DNA from: Candidatus Poribacteria bacterium
Lineage (GTDB): Bacteria > Poribacteria > WGA-4E > PCPOR2b
Assembly: GCA_028819845.1 (NCBI GenBank)
Contig: JAPPKS010000029.1
Location: 13,332-77,331, forward strand
Direction: 5' to 3'
DNA: 64,000 bases
The notes beneath the pieces were generated by a model. The model saw only the letters and a list, made by a program, of their open reading frames with translations, ran no database searches and had not been told where the DNA came from. The position numbers and the translations under genes were made by a program. How positions within the stretch are numbered: the first letter of the stretch is position 1; every line of letters begins with the position of its first letter. This document shows positions 26,408 to 35,610 of the stretch, piece after piece.

Positions 26408-26781
26408 TAATAATCTCCTACAAGACTCGTACGAATGATTCTTGATTCTAACCGGATGGCAACGGAATACCGCGGCAGATTGAAACATTCCACCGCGGCC
26501 AACCGCAATTATAGTCTATCAGAATTTTTTCGTAACATCAATGTCAACATTTGCGGACGCCAAAAATCAAACGTGCAGCGATTTTCCCTGGCGTCAATCA
26601 CAAAGCCATACATTGATGGGCAGGGGGGAAATAGCGGTGCGCGCCGCAGAGGAATTTTCTATTCGGTTAACCTCGGCGCGCTTCTATTTCTGTCAATCGC
26701 GCTTAACATCTCCCTAACTAAAATGCAATTGACACTCCAGAAGATGCTGTGATAAACTGTCTCAAGATGGAGGGTTGAACA
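26408..26781. other. Divergent intergenic region, pepA / STAS gene
   Basis: About 370 bp that must hold promoters for both directions. Only the plus-strand promoter at 26729-26758 is clear. A 105-codon plus-strand frame (26435-26752) overlaps it and has no family features, so I do not call it. Confidence 0.4.
26729..26758 (+). promoter_or_regulatory. Sigma-70-type promoter for the STAS gene
   Basis: TTGACA at 26729-26734 and TAAACT at 26753-26758, separated by 18 bases. The predicted transcript starts about 17 bases before the STAS protein ATG, leaving just room for its GGAGG ribosome binding site. Confidence 0.6.
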
Positions 26782-27120
26782 ATGGAGATTGAAGTGAAAT
26801 ACCATAAAGACGACGCTATCTTGAGGCTTTCAGGCGACATACTTGGGGATGATCGAATCATGTTAAACGAAAAAATTCAAGAACTTGCCGACAGGGGCTC
26901 AAAAGGTATTGTATTGAATCTCAAAGCGGTTGGATTGATGGATAGCGTTGGATTGGGTATGATTGTTGCTTGCCACACGTCCCTAGCACGGCGGCAGATT
27001 CGGCTTGTATTATCAGACGTTGGCAAATCAGTCAAGTACCTGTTAACTATCACCAAACTGGCGCCGGTTTTCGAATTGTACGATACTGAAGACGATGCGC
27101 TAGCCACCCTGCAATCATGA
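26782..27120 (+). CDS. STAS-domain protein, anti-sigma factor antagonist type
   Basis: 112 residues forming a single STAS domain like SpoIIAA/RsbV. The phosphorylatable Ser sits in the conserved LMDSVGLGMIV motif at about residues 53-62. Strands DAILRLSGDI and GIVLNLKAVG precede it. In this family the unphosphorylated protein binds an anti-sigma factor or a partner-switch kinase. No such kinase, phosphatase or sigma factor gene is adjacent. ATG with GGAGG upstream. The response regulator gene follows after 330 bp. Confidence 0.88.
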   Translation: MEIEVKYHKDDAILRLSGDILGDDRIMLNEKIQELADRGSKGIVLNLKAVGLMDSVGLGMIVACHTSLARRQIRLVLSDVGKSVKYLLTITKLAPVFELYDTEDDALATLQS

Positions 27121-27454
27121 AAATGCGTCATATTGGCAGATACTACAAAAGGCTGCTTTGTCAATTTGACATTTCCCGATACATATAGGCACGCATGTTT
27201 CACCTATTTGTGAGAGAAAGCGCTGCGGAGGCATTTCGAAGTTGCCAATGGATGCATTCGGACGTGGTCTTGAGTCGGCGTGGATTCTGGATTGAAGTTA
27301 ATGAAACATCAGGGATTTTCAAACGGCCTCTGCGCGTCCCAATTCTGCCTTTGGTGATAATCCTGTTGGCACAGAAATTGCGGCATACCGCTCCAACGTA
27401 AACCACGTTAATGCTTTCAGTTAAACCGAATCTTTAAACCGGAAGCATTAGAAA
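27121..27454. other. Intergenic region, no gene seen
   Basis: About 330 bp between the STAS and response-regulator genes. Short frames on both strands (27195-27406) mirror each other and have no ribosome binding site. No repeat or terminator stands out. Confidence 0.35.
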
Positions 27455-28030
27455 ATGCGAAAGATTGGAAGCTCAAATGGATTGGCTTGGCGGGATTTAA
27501 GAAGAAATTCTCTAGAGTCCCAATCTTTGCCTGAACGCATTGCGTGCGAAAGTAAAAGGGGGCAAGTCGTGGTCGGTCAAATCAATCAAATTCTGTTGGT
27601 CGATGATGACATCTCCTCGTTGCGCGTGTTATGCGAGGTGTTGAAGCGCGCCGGTTATCGGACTGTGTCCGCAAAGAACGGATTTGAAGCTATTCAGCGG
27701 GTGGAGGCGAATGTGGTCAATCTTGCCATCCTCGACTTCGATCTCCCGGACACAACGGGTTTGGACTTACTGCAGCAGATTAAACACTTGCAACCCGGTG
27801 TGCCAGTCATCATTATGAGTGCAAACACGTCGTATGGACTAAAGCTTGATGCCTTTGAGGCTGGCGCTTTTACGTTTATTGCAAAACCGATCAAATTGCC
27901 GCAATTACTGCAGTTTGTTTCGCGAGCCTTAGATTATCAGCGGCGAGGTGCAGCGGTTTCCCGCGCCGCGGCTCGTACGGTTCAGGTGAAGAAGTCGTTT
28001 TTCATGCGTTGGATTCGGATAATCAGATGA
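27455..28030 (+). CDS. Single-domain response regulator (CheY-like receiver)
   Basis: Receiver domain from about residue 45: ILLVDDDISSL with the acidic pair, LAILDFDLPDTTGLDLL with the phospho-acceptor Asp, VIIMSANTS with the Thr/Ser switch, and FIAKPIKLPQLL with the conserved Lys. No DNA-binding or enzyme output domain follows; the tail is short and basic (MRWIRIIR). The first ATG gives a 44-residue leader unlike the family. A GTG at 27569, with AAAGGGGG just upstream, would begin right before the receiver and may be the true start. No histidine kinase is adjacent. Confidence 0.85.
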   Translation: MRKIGSSNGLAWRDLRRNSLESQSLPERIACESKRGQVVVGQINQILLVDDDISSLRVLCEVLKRAGYRTVSAKNGFEAIQRVEANVVNLAILDFDLPDTTGLDLLQQIKHLQPGVPVIIMSANTSYGLKLDAFEAGAFTFIAKPIKLPQLLQFVSRALDYQRRGAAVSRAAARTVQVKKSFFMRWIRIIR

Positions 28031-28057
28031 CGAAATCAAAGTATCGTTCACAAAAGT

Positions 28058-28094
28058 TTGCTTTCGCACAACAGACACGTTAAACACGTTAAAT
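28058..28094 (+). promoter_or_regulatory. Possible dnaK promoter and 9-bp direct repeat
   Basis: TTGCTT (28058) and TAAACA (28081) are 17 bases apart upstream of dnaK. The -10 overlaps a tandem repeat of ACACGTTAA (28076-28093). No CIRCE element (TTAGCACTC...GAGTGCTAA) is present, so HrcA control is not indicated. Weak evidence. Confidence 0.3.
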
Positions 28095-28127
28095 TAAAAC
28101 ACTTTTGTTTTGAAGGGGGATTTTAAA

Positions 28128-30071
28128 ATGAGTAAAGTCATCGGCATTGATTTAGGTACAACAAATTCGTGCGTCGCGATTTTGGAGGGCGGCGATCCCA
28201 AAGTTATAGAAAACACCGAAGGCACGCGAACAACCCCATCTGTCGTGGCATTCACGAAGGATGGAGAGCGGTTGGTTGGACAGGTGGCGAAACGCCAAGG
28301 AATTACCAACCCAAAACATACTATATTCTCCATTAAGCGGTTCATGGGAAGGAAATACGGCGAGGTTGGGGAAGAACTTAATCGTATTCCTTACGAAGTC
28401 GCAAGCGGCAAGAACGGCGATTTAGCTGTCAAAATCCAAGATAGAGATTATTCGCCGCCCGAGATTTCTGCAATGGTACTCCAAAAGATGAAAGAGACCG
28501 CGGAAAATTACCTCGGTGAAAAAGTCGATCGGGCTGTAATTACCGTTCCAGCCTATTTCAACGACTCGCAGCGGCAAGCCACAAAAGACGCCGGTAAAAT
28601 TGCCGGTTTGGAGGTGATGCGGATCATCAACGAACCTACGGCTGCATCATTGGCTTATGGGCTCCAAAACAAAAAAGATTTGAAAATTGCTGTTTATGAC
28701 CTCGGCGGCGGCACATTTGACATCTCTATCCTGGAGATTGGCGAGGGTGTCTTTGAAGTGAAAAGTACTAACGGCGACACCCATCTCGGCGGGGACGATT
28801 TCGATCAAAAAATCATTGACTGGCTCGCAGACGAGTTTCAGCGCGATCAGGGGATAGACTTAAGAAAAGATACGATGGCGCTGCAAAGGCTGAAAGAAGC
28901 CGCTGAAAAGGCGAAATGTGAACTGTCTAGCGCTATGCAAACAGATGTTAATTTGCCTTTCATCACAGCGGATGCGAGCGGCCCCAAACATCTGAACGTG
29001 CCGCTGACCCGCGCAAAATTAGAACAACTCACTGATGATCTCATTGAGCGAACGCTTGAACCTTGCCGAAAAGCCATTGCCGATGCAGATTTGTCCGCCG
29101 CAGGTATTGATGAAGTTATCTTGGTCGGCGGTCAAACTCGGATGCCCAAAGTCCAGGAGGCGGTGGAAAAACTTTTTGGTAGAGAGCCGAATAAGGGCGT
29201 AAATCCGGATGAGGTTGTTGCGGTGGGCGCCGGTATTCAAGGCGGCATTCTCTCCGGCGATTCCGAGGTTAAAGACATCTTGCTGCTTGATGTCACACCG
29301 TTATCGTTGGGAATTGAGACGCTCGGTGGTATGTTCACGAAATTAATCGAGCGGAACACGACTATTCCTACGCGGAAATCCCAAATTTTTACAACGCCGG
29401 AAGACAATCAGTCCTCTGTGGATGTGCATGTTTTGCAGGGTGAACGCGAACAAGCAGTCTACAACAAGACGATTGGCCGGTTCCGATTAGATGGAATTCC
29501 GCCTGCGCCGCGCGGTATGCCGCAGATCGAAGTGACATTTGACATTGATGCGAACGGAATCCTCAACGTCTCGGCAAAAGACCTCGCAACGGGTAAGGAG
29601 CAGAAGATTACCATTACGGCGTCCTCGGGGCTTTCCGAAACAGAAATCGAACAGATGGTAAAGGATGCGGAAGCCCACGCCGACGAGGATCAGCGAAAAC
29701 GCGAAGAGTTTGAGGTACGCCATAGGGGCGACTCGCTTGTATATGAAACAGAGAAAAATCTCAATGAGTTCAGCGATAAGATGGATGCTGCCGTGAAAAG
29801 TCAGGTGGAGGCTGCTGTCGAACGGCTCAAGGAAGCCTTAAAAGCGGACAGCATTGAAGTCATCAAATCTGCAACTGAGGACTTGACACAGGTATGGCAT
29901 CAGGCGGCGGCTGAACTCTACAAGCAGGCGGGTCCGACAGAAGGAGAATCTTCTTCAGAGCCTCCGCCTTATCGAAGTGCTCCGACTGATGAGGGTGGGC
30001 CCACATCTTCATCAACCGAAGGCGAAGTCATCGACGCGGATTACGAAGTTGTGGACGAGGAGAAAAAGTAA
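28128..30071 (+). CDS. dnaK: Chaperone DnaK (Hsp70)
   Basis: ATP-driven chaperone that binds exposed hydrophobic peptides. 647 residues from the ATG preceded by GAAGGGGGA. The nucleotide-binding domain has [27 protein letters not shown] and [13 protein letters not shown]. The linker and substrate domain follow with [14 protein letters not shown], then a helical lid and an acidic tail ([14 protein letters not shown]). It is not accompanied by grpE or dnaJ, which must lie elsewhere. The short direct repeat upstream is the only regulatory hint. Confidence 0.98.
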   Translation: MSKVIGIDLGTTNSCVAILEGGDPKVIENTEGTRTTPSVVAFTKDGERLVGQVAKRQGITNPKHTIFSIKRFMGRKYGEVGEELNRIPYEVASGKNGDLAVKIQDRDYSPPEISAMVLQKMKETAENYLGEKVDRAVITVPAYFNDSQRQATKDAGKIAGLEVMRIINEPTAASLAYGLQNKKDLKIAVYDLGGGTFDISILEIGEGVFEVKSTNGDTHLGGDDFDQKIIDWLADEFQRDQGIDLRKDTMALQRLKEAAEKAKCELSSAMQTDVNLPFITADASGPKHLNVPLTRAKLEQLTDDLIERTLEPCRKAIADADLSAAGIDEVILVGGQTRMPKVQEAVEKLFGREPNKGVNPDEVVAVGAGIQGGILSGDSEVKDILLLDVTPLSLGIETLGGMFTKLIERNTTIPTRKSQIFTTPEDNQSSVDVHVLQGEREQAVYNKTIGRFRLDGIPPAPRGMPQIEVTFDIDANGILNVSAKDLATGKEQKITITASSGLSETEIEQMVKDAEAHADEDQRKREEFEVRHRGDSLVYETEKNLNEFSDKMDAAVKSQVEAAVERLKEALKADSIEVIKSATEDLTQVWHQAAAELYKQAGPTEGESSSEPPPYRSAPTDEGGPTSSSTEGEVIDADYEVVDEEKK

Positions 30072-30349
30072 CAATAATTTTTCGCAACGGGTTTATTGTC
30101 AACTTGATTTTTTACCTCACACGCTTTTCTTCTGCGAACGAATATATTTCGCTTGAAAAAATGGTCAAAACTTGTCTTAACGCTAGAACCTGTATTGGAA
30201 TTGTGAGTATGCACTCTCTCAAAATTTGAGGAGTTATAGTATATCCGAATTGCCTAGACTTAGTTTTTCGTTGACATCCTGTCGAGGTTTAGGTGATTAA
30301 TTTTGGCAGACAACAATTGGCCGATATTTCCAGGGAGGCAACAATCACA

Positions 30350-30622
30350 ATGGAAACCCATCTATTCACCCTCATTCCCCCAGCGATTATCATTGCTGTG
30401 ATATTCGTCACTAACAACCTGACAAATAAACGTATGGACGGCTTAAGCACCAGCTTAAATAATAGGATTGACGATTTACGGTCGCAGATGCAACGTGAAC
30501 ATGACGTGCTAGGCAAGAAAGTTGATGAGATGAATTCCATTCTCTTGAAGCATGTTACCGACCTTAGTCTACATGCGTCCGCCGCCCTACCTAAAACAAT
30601 CCCGGATAAAGACATGGAATAG
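30350..30622 (+). CDS. Small membrane protein with N-terminal helix and coiled coil
   Basis: 90 residues from the ATG at 30350, which has GGGAGG about 10 bases upstream. One membrane helix at 5-22 (LFTLIPPAIIIAVIFVTN) is followed by a coiled coil (LNNRIDDLRSQMQREHDVLGKKVDEM) and a short polar tail. It has the same build as the 24156-24419 product, though identity is low. No function can be assigned. It follows dnaK by 280 bp. Confidence 0.55.
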   Translation: METHLFTLIPPAIIIAVIFVTNNLTNKRMDGLSTSLNNRIDDLRSQMQREHDVLGKKVDEMNSILLKHVTDLSLHASAALPKTIPDKDME

Positions 30623-30629
30623 TTGTCAA

Positions 30630-30865
30630 TTCCTTGATGATTGTATTTCCAACACGCTTCAGGTAGGTATAACGAGGCGAATTTATTTGATTTGTGTGAC
30701 GGCTGTTGCTCCATGCCCATTTCACCAGTAGCCAGAATCCTTCGATGGCGTTGGTGTATACCTCTCCATTCACATAGTTGTATTTTTACGCCGAATTACG
30801 CAGTGATTCATAACCCGTTGCATACCCAAATAATCCTTGTGTTCATAGGTCATAAGGGTTAACCC
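30630..30865 (-). mobile_element. Degenerate ISXO2/IS1595-type transposase remnant
   Basis: Three minus-strand frames in succession match parts of one ISXO2-like DDE transposase. First LTLMTYEHKDYLGM with VMNHCVI (30862-30773), then YVNGEVYTNAIEGFWLLVK with the catalytic Glu (near 30779-30720), then SNKFASLYLPEACWKYN (to about 30631). Two frameshifts separate them. The N-terminal half and terminal inverted repeats are not recognisable. This is an old insertion-sequence relic, not an active element. Confidence 0.65.
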
Positions 30866-30974
30866 TCCGCGCACGATACGCATGAGAAACTTGATGCTTG
30901 ATTTACAATATTTCGCATGACAATTCAAACGTCCTGAAGAGACAAGGCTAAAATATAATGAGGTTACATCGCCG

Positions 30975-31004
30975 AAAAGGCTAGGATTAATCCTAGCCTT
31001 TTTT
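30975..31004 (+). terminator. Rho-independent terminator
   Basis: A near-perfect 12-bp inverted repeat (AAGGCTAGGATT and AATCCTAGCCTT) with no spacer, flanked by A and T runs; the plus-strand copy ends TTTTTT. It stands between the transposase remnant and the DUF4416 gene. Which transcript it ends is unclear. Confidence 0.65.
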
Positions 31005-31197
31005 ATTTTCATTTATGACACTTCGTAAACAGCCTCTTTTGAAACGCAGGATTCGATGAAACAGATTTGGCAGATCATTGACTTGTTAATGAAGACGCGG
31101 TATACTAAACATCAACGCAAAGGATTGCATAGTAATTTAAAGCCTGAAGCGTGTGAAGTGAAAGTTCCCCTTTATCCAAACTGAAACGGGCGCTCGT

Positions 31198-31755
31198 ATG
31201 GGTCAGATTAGACCTTGCCAACCTGTTAAACTCATTTTCGGCGTCATTACGGCAGTCCCGGATCTGCTCGATGAGGTATACGGGCGCATTTCAGATCGAT
31301 TTGGGCAGATTGATTACACCAGCCCCCTACTTCCATTCAATCATACGACCTATTATGAAGATGAAATTGGAAAAGGTCTGCACCGCCAGTTTGTCGGTTT
31401 TGAAACGTTAATTTCGCCCGATGAGCTTTCCTCAACGAAACTTTTTTCGAATACCGTCGAAAAAGAATTTACGCGAGTTGATACAGAATCCCGCCAGGTG
31501 AATCTTGACCCCGGTTATATTTCATCGTCCAAACTAGTGCTCGCTTCGACAAAAGATCACGCACACCGCATCTATCTTCAACGCGGAATATACGCGGAAA
31601 TCACGCTGCGATTTCACTGTAAAACCTTTCATGCCTGGGAATGGACGTATCCTGATTATCAGACACAGGCCTACATCGACATCTTTAACCACATTCGTGG
31701 CATCTACATGTCGCAAATCCGATCCAGCGGTGTGGGTACAGTCCGGATTCAATAA
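31198..31755 (+). CDS. DUF4416 family protein
   Basis: 185 residues. The family pattern is visible: PVKLIFGVITAVPDLLDEVYGRI, then PFNHTTYYEDEIGKGLHRQFVGF, VNLDPGYISSSKLVLAST and IYAEITLRFHCKTFHAWEWTYPDY. DUF4416 is a soluble protein of unknown function found in several phyla of environmental bacteria. The conserved aromatic and acidic residues suggest an enzyme, but none is proved. ATG start with a weak ribosome binding site. The next gene begins 12 bp later, so both may be in one operon. Confidence 0.85.
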   Translation: MGQIRPCQPVKLIFGVITAVPDLLDEVYGRISDRFGQIDYTSPLLPFNHTTYYEDEIGKGLHRQFVGFETLISPDELSSTKLFSNTVEKEFTRVDTESRQVNLDPGYISSSKLVLASTKDHAHRIYLQRGIYAEITLRFHCKTFHAWEWTYPDYQTQAYIDIFNHIRGIYMSQIRSSGVGTVRIQ

Positions 31756-31767
31756 TCGCAATCACTT

Positions 31768-33711
31768 ATGAAAACAGATAACCGCCGAATCGCCTTTGTG
31801 ACATGCCTCTATATTGCTTCATTTGTTTGGGGCAGCCCACTAGCATTTTCTTGGGGCACTAACGCCCATAAAAGAATGACCGATGCTGCATGTGACGCGT
31901 TGCCGCAAGAGATTAAAGGATTTTTTGCTGCGCACCGCAAAAAACTCGCTTTCCATTCAAACGATCCGGATCGATGGAAAAATGACGACCCTAACGAACG
32001 CCCCCGGCACTATATCGATATTGATATGTACGGAAATTATCCGTTTGAAGAACTACCCCGCAAATACGATGAGGCGGTTGAAAAATATGGCGTTGAAACA
32101 GTGACTGAACGCGGGCTTGCGCCGTGGCGCATCGAAGAATACAGTAATAAGCTGTCCGAATCTATGAAATCCGGCAATCTTGGAAAAATTGTGCAAGTTG
32201 CCGCTGCGCTCGCCCACTACGTCGAGGATATTCACATGCCGCTGCACGTGGTTGAAAATCACGACGGCCAGTTTACAAACCAGAAGGGAGTACATGGACG
32301 CTTTGAGATTGACATGGTTGACGCGTATGCTTCGCAAATTCAGCTAGAACCAGATGAAGCAGAGGAGATTGAAGACCCGTTGGAACACGCCTTCGATATA
32401 ATTCTCGATAGTTATGTCTATGCCGAAAATCTTTTGCGTTCAGATCGCCGGGCAAAGTCGGGAGAAACTGACTACGGCGAAGCCTATTTGGATAAACTTT
32501 TCCGATTCGGCGGATGGATAGCGGAAAAACGCATGAGCGACGCGTCAACAGCAACCGCAAGTTACTGGTACACGGCGTGGCTGCGTGCCGGCAAACCGGC
32601 GTTAATTAGCCCAAATTCCATTGCGGTTAAGGTTGTTCCCGAAGGGCGATCCCGCGCGCGCGAACTAGGCATCCACATCGGAATTTATGAATCCGGCAGC
32701 AACAATGCCATCACGGATGTCGCAGGGGTGAAGGTTGGCCACGCCACGCTGAATTACGGCGATAGTGTACGGACGGGCGTCACAGCAGTTATTCCGCACG
32801 ACGATATATGGACCAAAAAGTTGTATGGCGCAAGCCACATTATTAATGGAAATGGAGAGGCAACGGGAACTGCGTGGATTAACGAAGCCGGATGGATCGA
32901 GTCTCCCATTATGCTAACGAATACACTCAGTATCGGCCCCGTTCACAACGGCGTTGTACAGTACATGATTAAACGCTATCCAAAAAATCACATCATTCTA
33001 CCAATTGTAGCCGAGTGTTACGATGGCGGGTTGAACGACATCAGCGGACTGAATGTCACGGCGGCACACGCAATCGAAGCGATTGAATATGCAACCGACG
33101 GTCCTGTCCCAGAGGGTTGCGTCGGTGCCGGAACCGGCATGCGGTGCTACGGATTTAAGGCGGGCATCGGTACGGCATCGCGTGTGCTGCCGGCGGATAA
33201 GGGCGGATATACCGTCGGCGTGCTAGTCAATTCCAACGGCGGGAGGCGAGCGCAACTTCGCATTGATGGTGTTCCAGTTGGCCAAGAGATTACCGACTTT
33301 CAACCGGAATGGGGGCAGGACGGTTCATTCATCATCGTTATCGCTACGGATGCCCCGTTAGTCCACCGCCAGCTCTCTCATTTGGCGAAACGGGGAGCGT
33401 TTGGGCTAACACGAACCGGCACGCCGAGCACGGTTAGCAGCGGCGAATTCGTCATCGCGTTCTCGACGGCTAACATAATCCCCCGCCGCACTGAGAACGG
33501 TACGTTTCCTGTCGTGATGCTTGCGAACCACGCGATGAACGCCCTTTATCAAGCCGCCATTGAAGCTACCGAAGAGGCTATTATAAACTCTATGACGGCG
33601 GCCGTAACAACCGTTGGACGAAACGGCAACACTATCCACGCTATCCCGTTGGACCGCTTAAAAGCGGCCATGAAAAAATATGGTTATCTAACCCAAGAGT
33701 CGAACGACTGA
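31768..33711 (+). CDS. Fusion: S1/P1-nuclease-like zinc domain plus DmpA/P1-family peptidase (S58)
   Basis: 647-residue predicted exported protein with two unrelated domains. A signal peptide (about 1-28) ends just before Trp29, whose exposed N-terminus is a zinc ligand in S1/P1 nucleases and bacterial phospholipase C. Further likely ligands are His34, His150 and Asp154 (HYVEDIH), His160, His176 and Glu180. From about 300 the protein becomes DmpA-like: VKVGHATLNYGD, IMLTNTLSIGPVHNGVV, and DGSFIIVIATDAPL with Gly519-Ser520, the expected self-cleavage site and nucleophile. Each domain appears complete. Activity on nucleic acid or lipid, and on peptides, is inferred from the families only. Confidence 0.82.
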   Translation: MKTDNRRIAFVTCLYIASFVWGSPLAFSWGTNAHKRMTDAACDALPQEIKGFFAAHRKKLAFHSNDPDRWKNDDPNERPRHYIDIDMYGNYPFEELPRKYDEAVEKYGVETVTERGLAPWRIEEYSNKLSESMKSGNLGKIVQVAAALAHYVEDIHMPLHVVENHDGQFTNQKGVHGRFEIDMVDAYASQIQLEPDEAEEIEDPLEHAFDIILDSYVYAENLLRSDRRAKSGETDYGEAYLDKLFRFGGWIAEKRMSDASTATASYWYTAWLRAGKPALISPNSIAVKVVPEGRSRARELGIHIGIYESGSNNAITDVAGVKVGHATLNYGDSVRTGVTAVIPHDDIWTKKLYGASHIINGNGEATGTAWINEAGWIESPIMLTNTLSIGPVHNGVVQYMIKRYPKNHIILPIVAECYDGGLNDISGLNVTAAHAIEAIEYATDGPVPEGCVGAGTGMRCYGFKAGIGTASRVLPADKGGYTVGVLVNSNGGRRAQLRIDGVPVGQEITDFQPEWGQDGSFIIVIATDAPLVHRQLSHLAKRGAFGLTRTGTPSTVSSGEFVIAFSTANIIPRRTENGTFPVVMLANHAMNALYQAAIEATEEAIINSMTAAVTTVGRNGNTIHAIPLDRLKAAMKKYGYLTQESND

Positions 33712-33748
33712 TAATTAGCTTCACATGTGAGTTGTTGAGGAGATTCAA

Positions 33749-35362
33749 TTGGAATCACAGTTGCAAGCGTTCATTGACCAATTGGCCGCAGAAATTGAAC
33801 CTATTGAGAAGGCTTTGCACGAATACTATTGGGAGGCGAGCTTAACCGGCTCTGACGAGGCAACGCAGAAGGTTGCTGAATTTGAGACTCAATACCGCCT
33901 CATTTTCTCGGATGGGACGCGCTTTAAGCGGTTGAAGGCCTTTCAAGAATCGAACCAAATTGTAACGCCTCAACTTCGGCGGCAGTTGCAATTGCTCATC
34001 TTGGAATTTACCTCACATCAACTTCCGCCAGAGATGATAGAGGATTTGGTTAATCGCCAAACCGCCATTGAGCAAGTCTTCAATACCCATCGTGCGGTTG
34101 TTGATGGGGCTGAAATGACCGACAACGAAATCCTTGAGGTGCTGAAGAGGGAAGACCGAAACGAAAGACGCCGTGCGGTATGGGAAGGGAGCAAGCAAGT
34201 TGGAAGAAAAGTCGCAATGGACATCATTGCCTTAGCCCATCAACGCAATGAAGCTGCCCGCACAGTGGGGTTTGATGACTATTATCAGATGTCATTAAAG
34301 CTAAGTGAGGTGGATGAGGATGAACTCTTCCAAATTGTGAACCGATTGGAATCTTTGACCAACGAGCCGTTCCGGCGTGTGAAAGGAAATTTAGACCGAG
34401 AACTTGCTGCGCGTTTCGGAATTGCAGCAGAAAATCTCCGTCCTTGGCATTACGCTGATCCGTTCTTTCAAGAAGCGCCTGAAACGGGCGAAGTTAAATT
34501 TGATGCCGTATTTGCAGATTGCGATTTGGTGGCGGTAACGAGAGATTTCTTTAAGGGACTTGGGCTTTCTATTAACGATCTGATTGAGAAGAGCGATCTC
34601 ATTGAACGACCTCAGAAAGATCAACACGCCTTCTGCATTCATATAGACAGGAAGGGGGATGTGCGAGTCCTCGCGAACACAAGGCCGTCTAGAAGGTGGA
34701 TGGAAACTCTGTTGCATGAATACGGACACGCGGTTTATGATAAATATTTGGATGCCGCACTTCCGTTCTTGCTGCGGGCGCCGTCGCACCTCATAACGAC
34801 GGAAGCGATTGCGATGTTGATGGGAAGGTTAGCTCGAAATGCGGTCTGGCTGGACAAGACCTTCCATTTATCGCCTGAGCAGAAGGCTGCGATTACAGCC
34901 AATGCCATCGAATCCTTCCGGCTAAGAACGCTTATCTTTGTGCGATGGGCGATGGTCATGATTCATTTCGAGCGCGAGTTCTACCGAAATCCGGATTGTG
35001 ATGTGAACACGCTTTGGTGGAGCCTGGTTGAACGCTTCCAATTTGTAACACGGCCTGAAGGCCGGAACGAACCCGACTGGGCGGCGAAAATTCACATTTC
35101 GGCTGCACCGGTGTATTACCATAATTATCTCTTGGGAGAAATGGTTGCGTCGCAACTCCAACACACAATTGATTGGGTAGTCCTCAATGGACAAGGCGTT
35201 GAAGTGACAGGTTACATAAACAGCCCGTTAGTGGGCGATTTTTTACGTAAACACGTTTTCAAACCGGGGGCAAGCGTCCATTGGGGTGAACTGATTAAGT
35301 GTGCAACCGGAGAATTACTCAACCCTCAATATCTTGTCGATCAGTTGCATATTGAAGATTAA
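33749..35362 (+). CDS. M2-like (angiotensin-converting-enzyme-type) zinc metallopeptidase
   Basis: 537 residues, largely helical. The zinc motif is TLLHEYGHAVYDKYL (HExxH) at about residues 328-341, with the third ligand Glu probably in HLITTEAIAMLMG 25 residues on. Later conserved pieces are VYYHNYLLGEMVASQL and FLRKHVFKPGASVHWGELI, as in M2/M3-type peptidases that cut dipeptides from peptide ends. There is no signal peptide, so it is probably cytoplasmic. The TTG start is supported by GAGGAG seven bases upstream. It follows the nuclease/DmpA fusion by 38 bp; both could serve peptide breakdown. Confidence 0.85.
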   Translation: MESQLQAFIDQLAAEIEPIEKALHEYYWEASLTGSDEATQKVAEFETQYRLIFSDGTRFKRLKAFQESNQIVTPQLRRQLQLLILEFTSHQLPPEMIEDLVNRQTAIEQVFNTHRAVVDGAEMTDNEILEVLKREDRNERRRAVWEGSKQVGRKVAMDIIALAHQRNEAARTVGFDDYYQMSLKLSEVDEDELFQIVNRLESLTNEPFRRVKGNLDRELAARFGIAAENLRPWHYADPFFQEAPETGEVKFDAVFADCDLVAVTRDFFKGLGLSINDLIEKSDLIERPQKDQHAFCIHIDRKGDVRVLANTRPSRRWMETLLHEYGHAVYDKYLDAALPFLLRAPSHLITTEAIAMLMGRLARNAVWLDKTFHLSPEQKAAITANAIESFRLRTLIFVRWAMVMIHFEREFYRNPDCDVNTLWWSLVERFQFVTRPEGRNEPDWAAKIHISAAPVYYHNYLLGEMVASQLQHTIDWVVLNGQGVEVTGYINSPLVGDFLRKHVFKPGASVHWGELIKCATGELLNPQYLVDQLHIED

Positions 35363-35539
35363 AATTAAATCCTAACTTTCACGAACGATTATTCATACCC
35401 AATCCCTTGCTCCAAAGCTCCATTATTCATCCCTTTTCGGTTGGTATCCACTAATCGGTTCTGCCGCTTATTCCCGACTGGATTTTATGCTTCAATCTCA
35501 TGACGAATTACCGGAAACTGAGTTAATGTGCAAATATAT

Positions 35540-35568
35540 TTGACTCCGCTGGTAATATATGTTATGAT
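35540..35568 (+). promoter_or_regulatory. Sigma-70 promoter of the cysteine operon
   Basis: TTGACT (35540-35545), a 17-base spacer and TATGAT (35563-35568). It is the best promoter match in the window and lies 43 bp before the Rrf2 regulator ATG. Confidence 0.75.
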
Positions 35569-35574
35569 TAAACC

Positions 35575-35589
35575 TGACTAAATTAGTCA
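35575..35589 (+). promoter_or_regulatory. Candidate operator palindrome at the transcription start
   Basis: A perfect 15-base palindrome, TGACTAA-A-TTAGTCA, begins seven bases after the -10 box, so it covers the expected transcription start. A dimeric regulator bound here would block the promoter. Rrf2 proteins often control their own operon, so the product of the next gene is the natural candidate; this is inference. Confidence 0.55.
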
Positions 35590-35610
35590 TCAATGTTGGA
35601 GTGGGAGAGC

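Noticed and set aside
26408-26488. 27-residue N-terminal extension of PepA
   Set aside because: It is unlike the family, and the ATG at 26407 has a good ribosome binding site.
26435-26752. 105-codon plus-strand frame between pepA and the STAS gene
   Set aside because: It runs over the STAS promoter, lacks a ribosome binding site and has no family features.
28095-28127. CIRCE/HrcA operator upstream of dnaK
   Set aside because: The expected 9-bp inverted repeat is absent; only a direct ACACGTTAA repeat is seen.
30289-30720. 143-codon minus-strand frame opposite the small membrane protein
   Set aside because: Its first 30 codons are the third piece of the broken ISXO2 transposase; the rest lies antisense to a better supported small gene.
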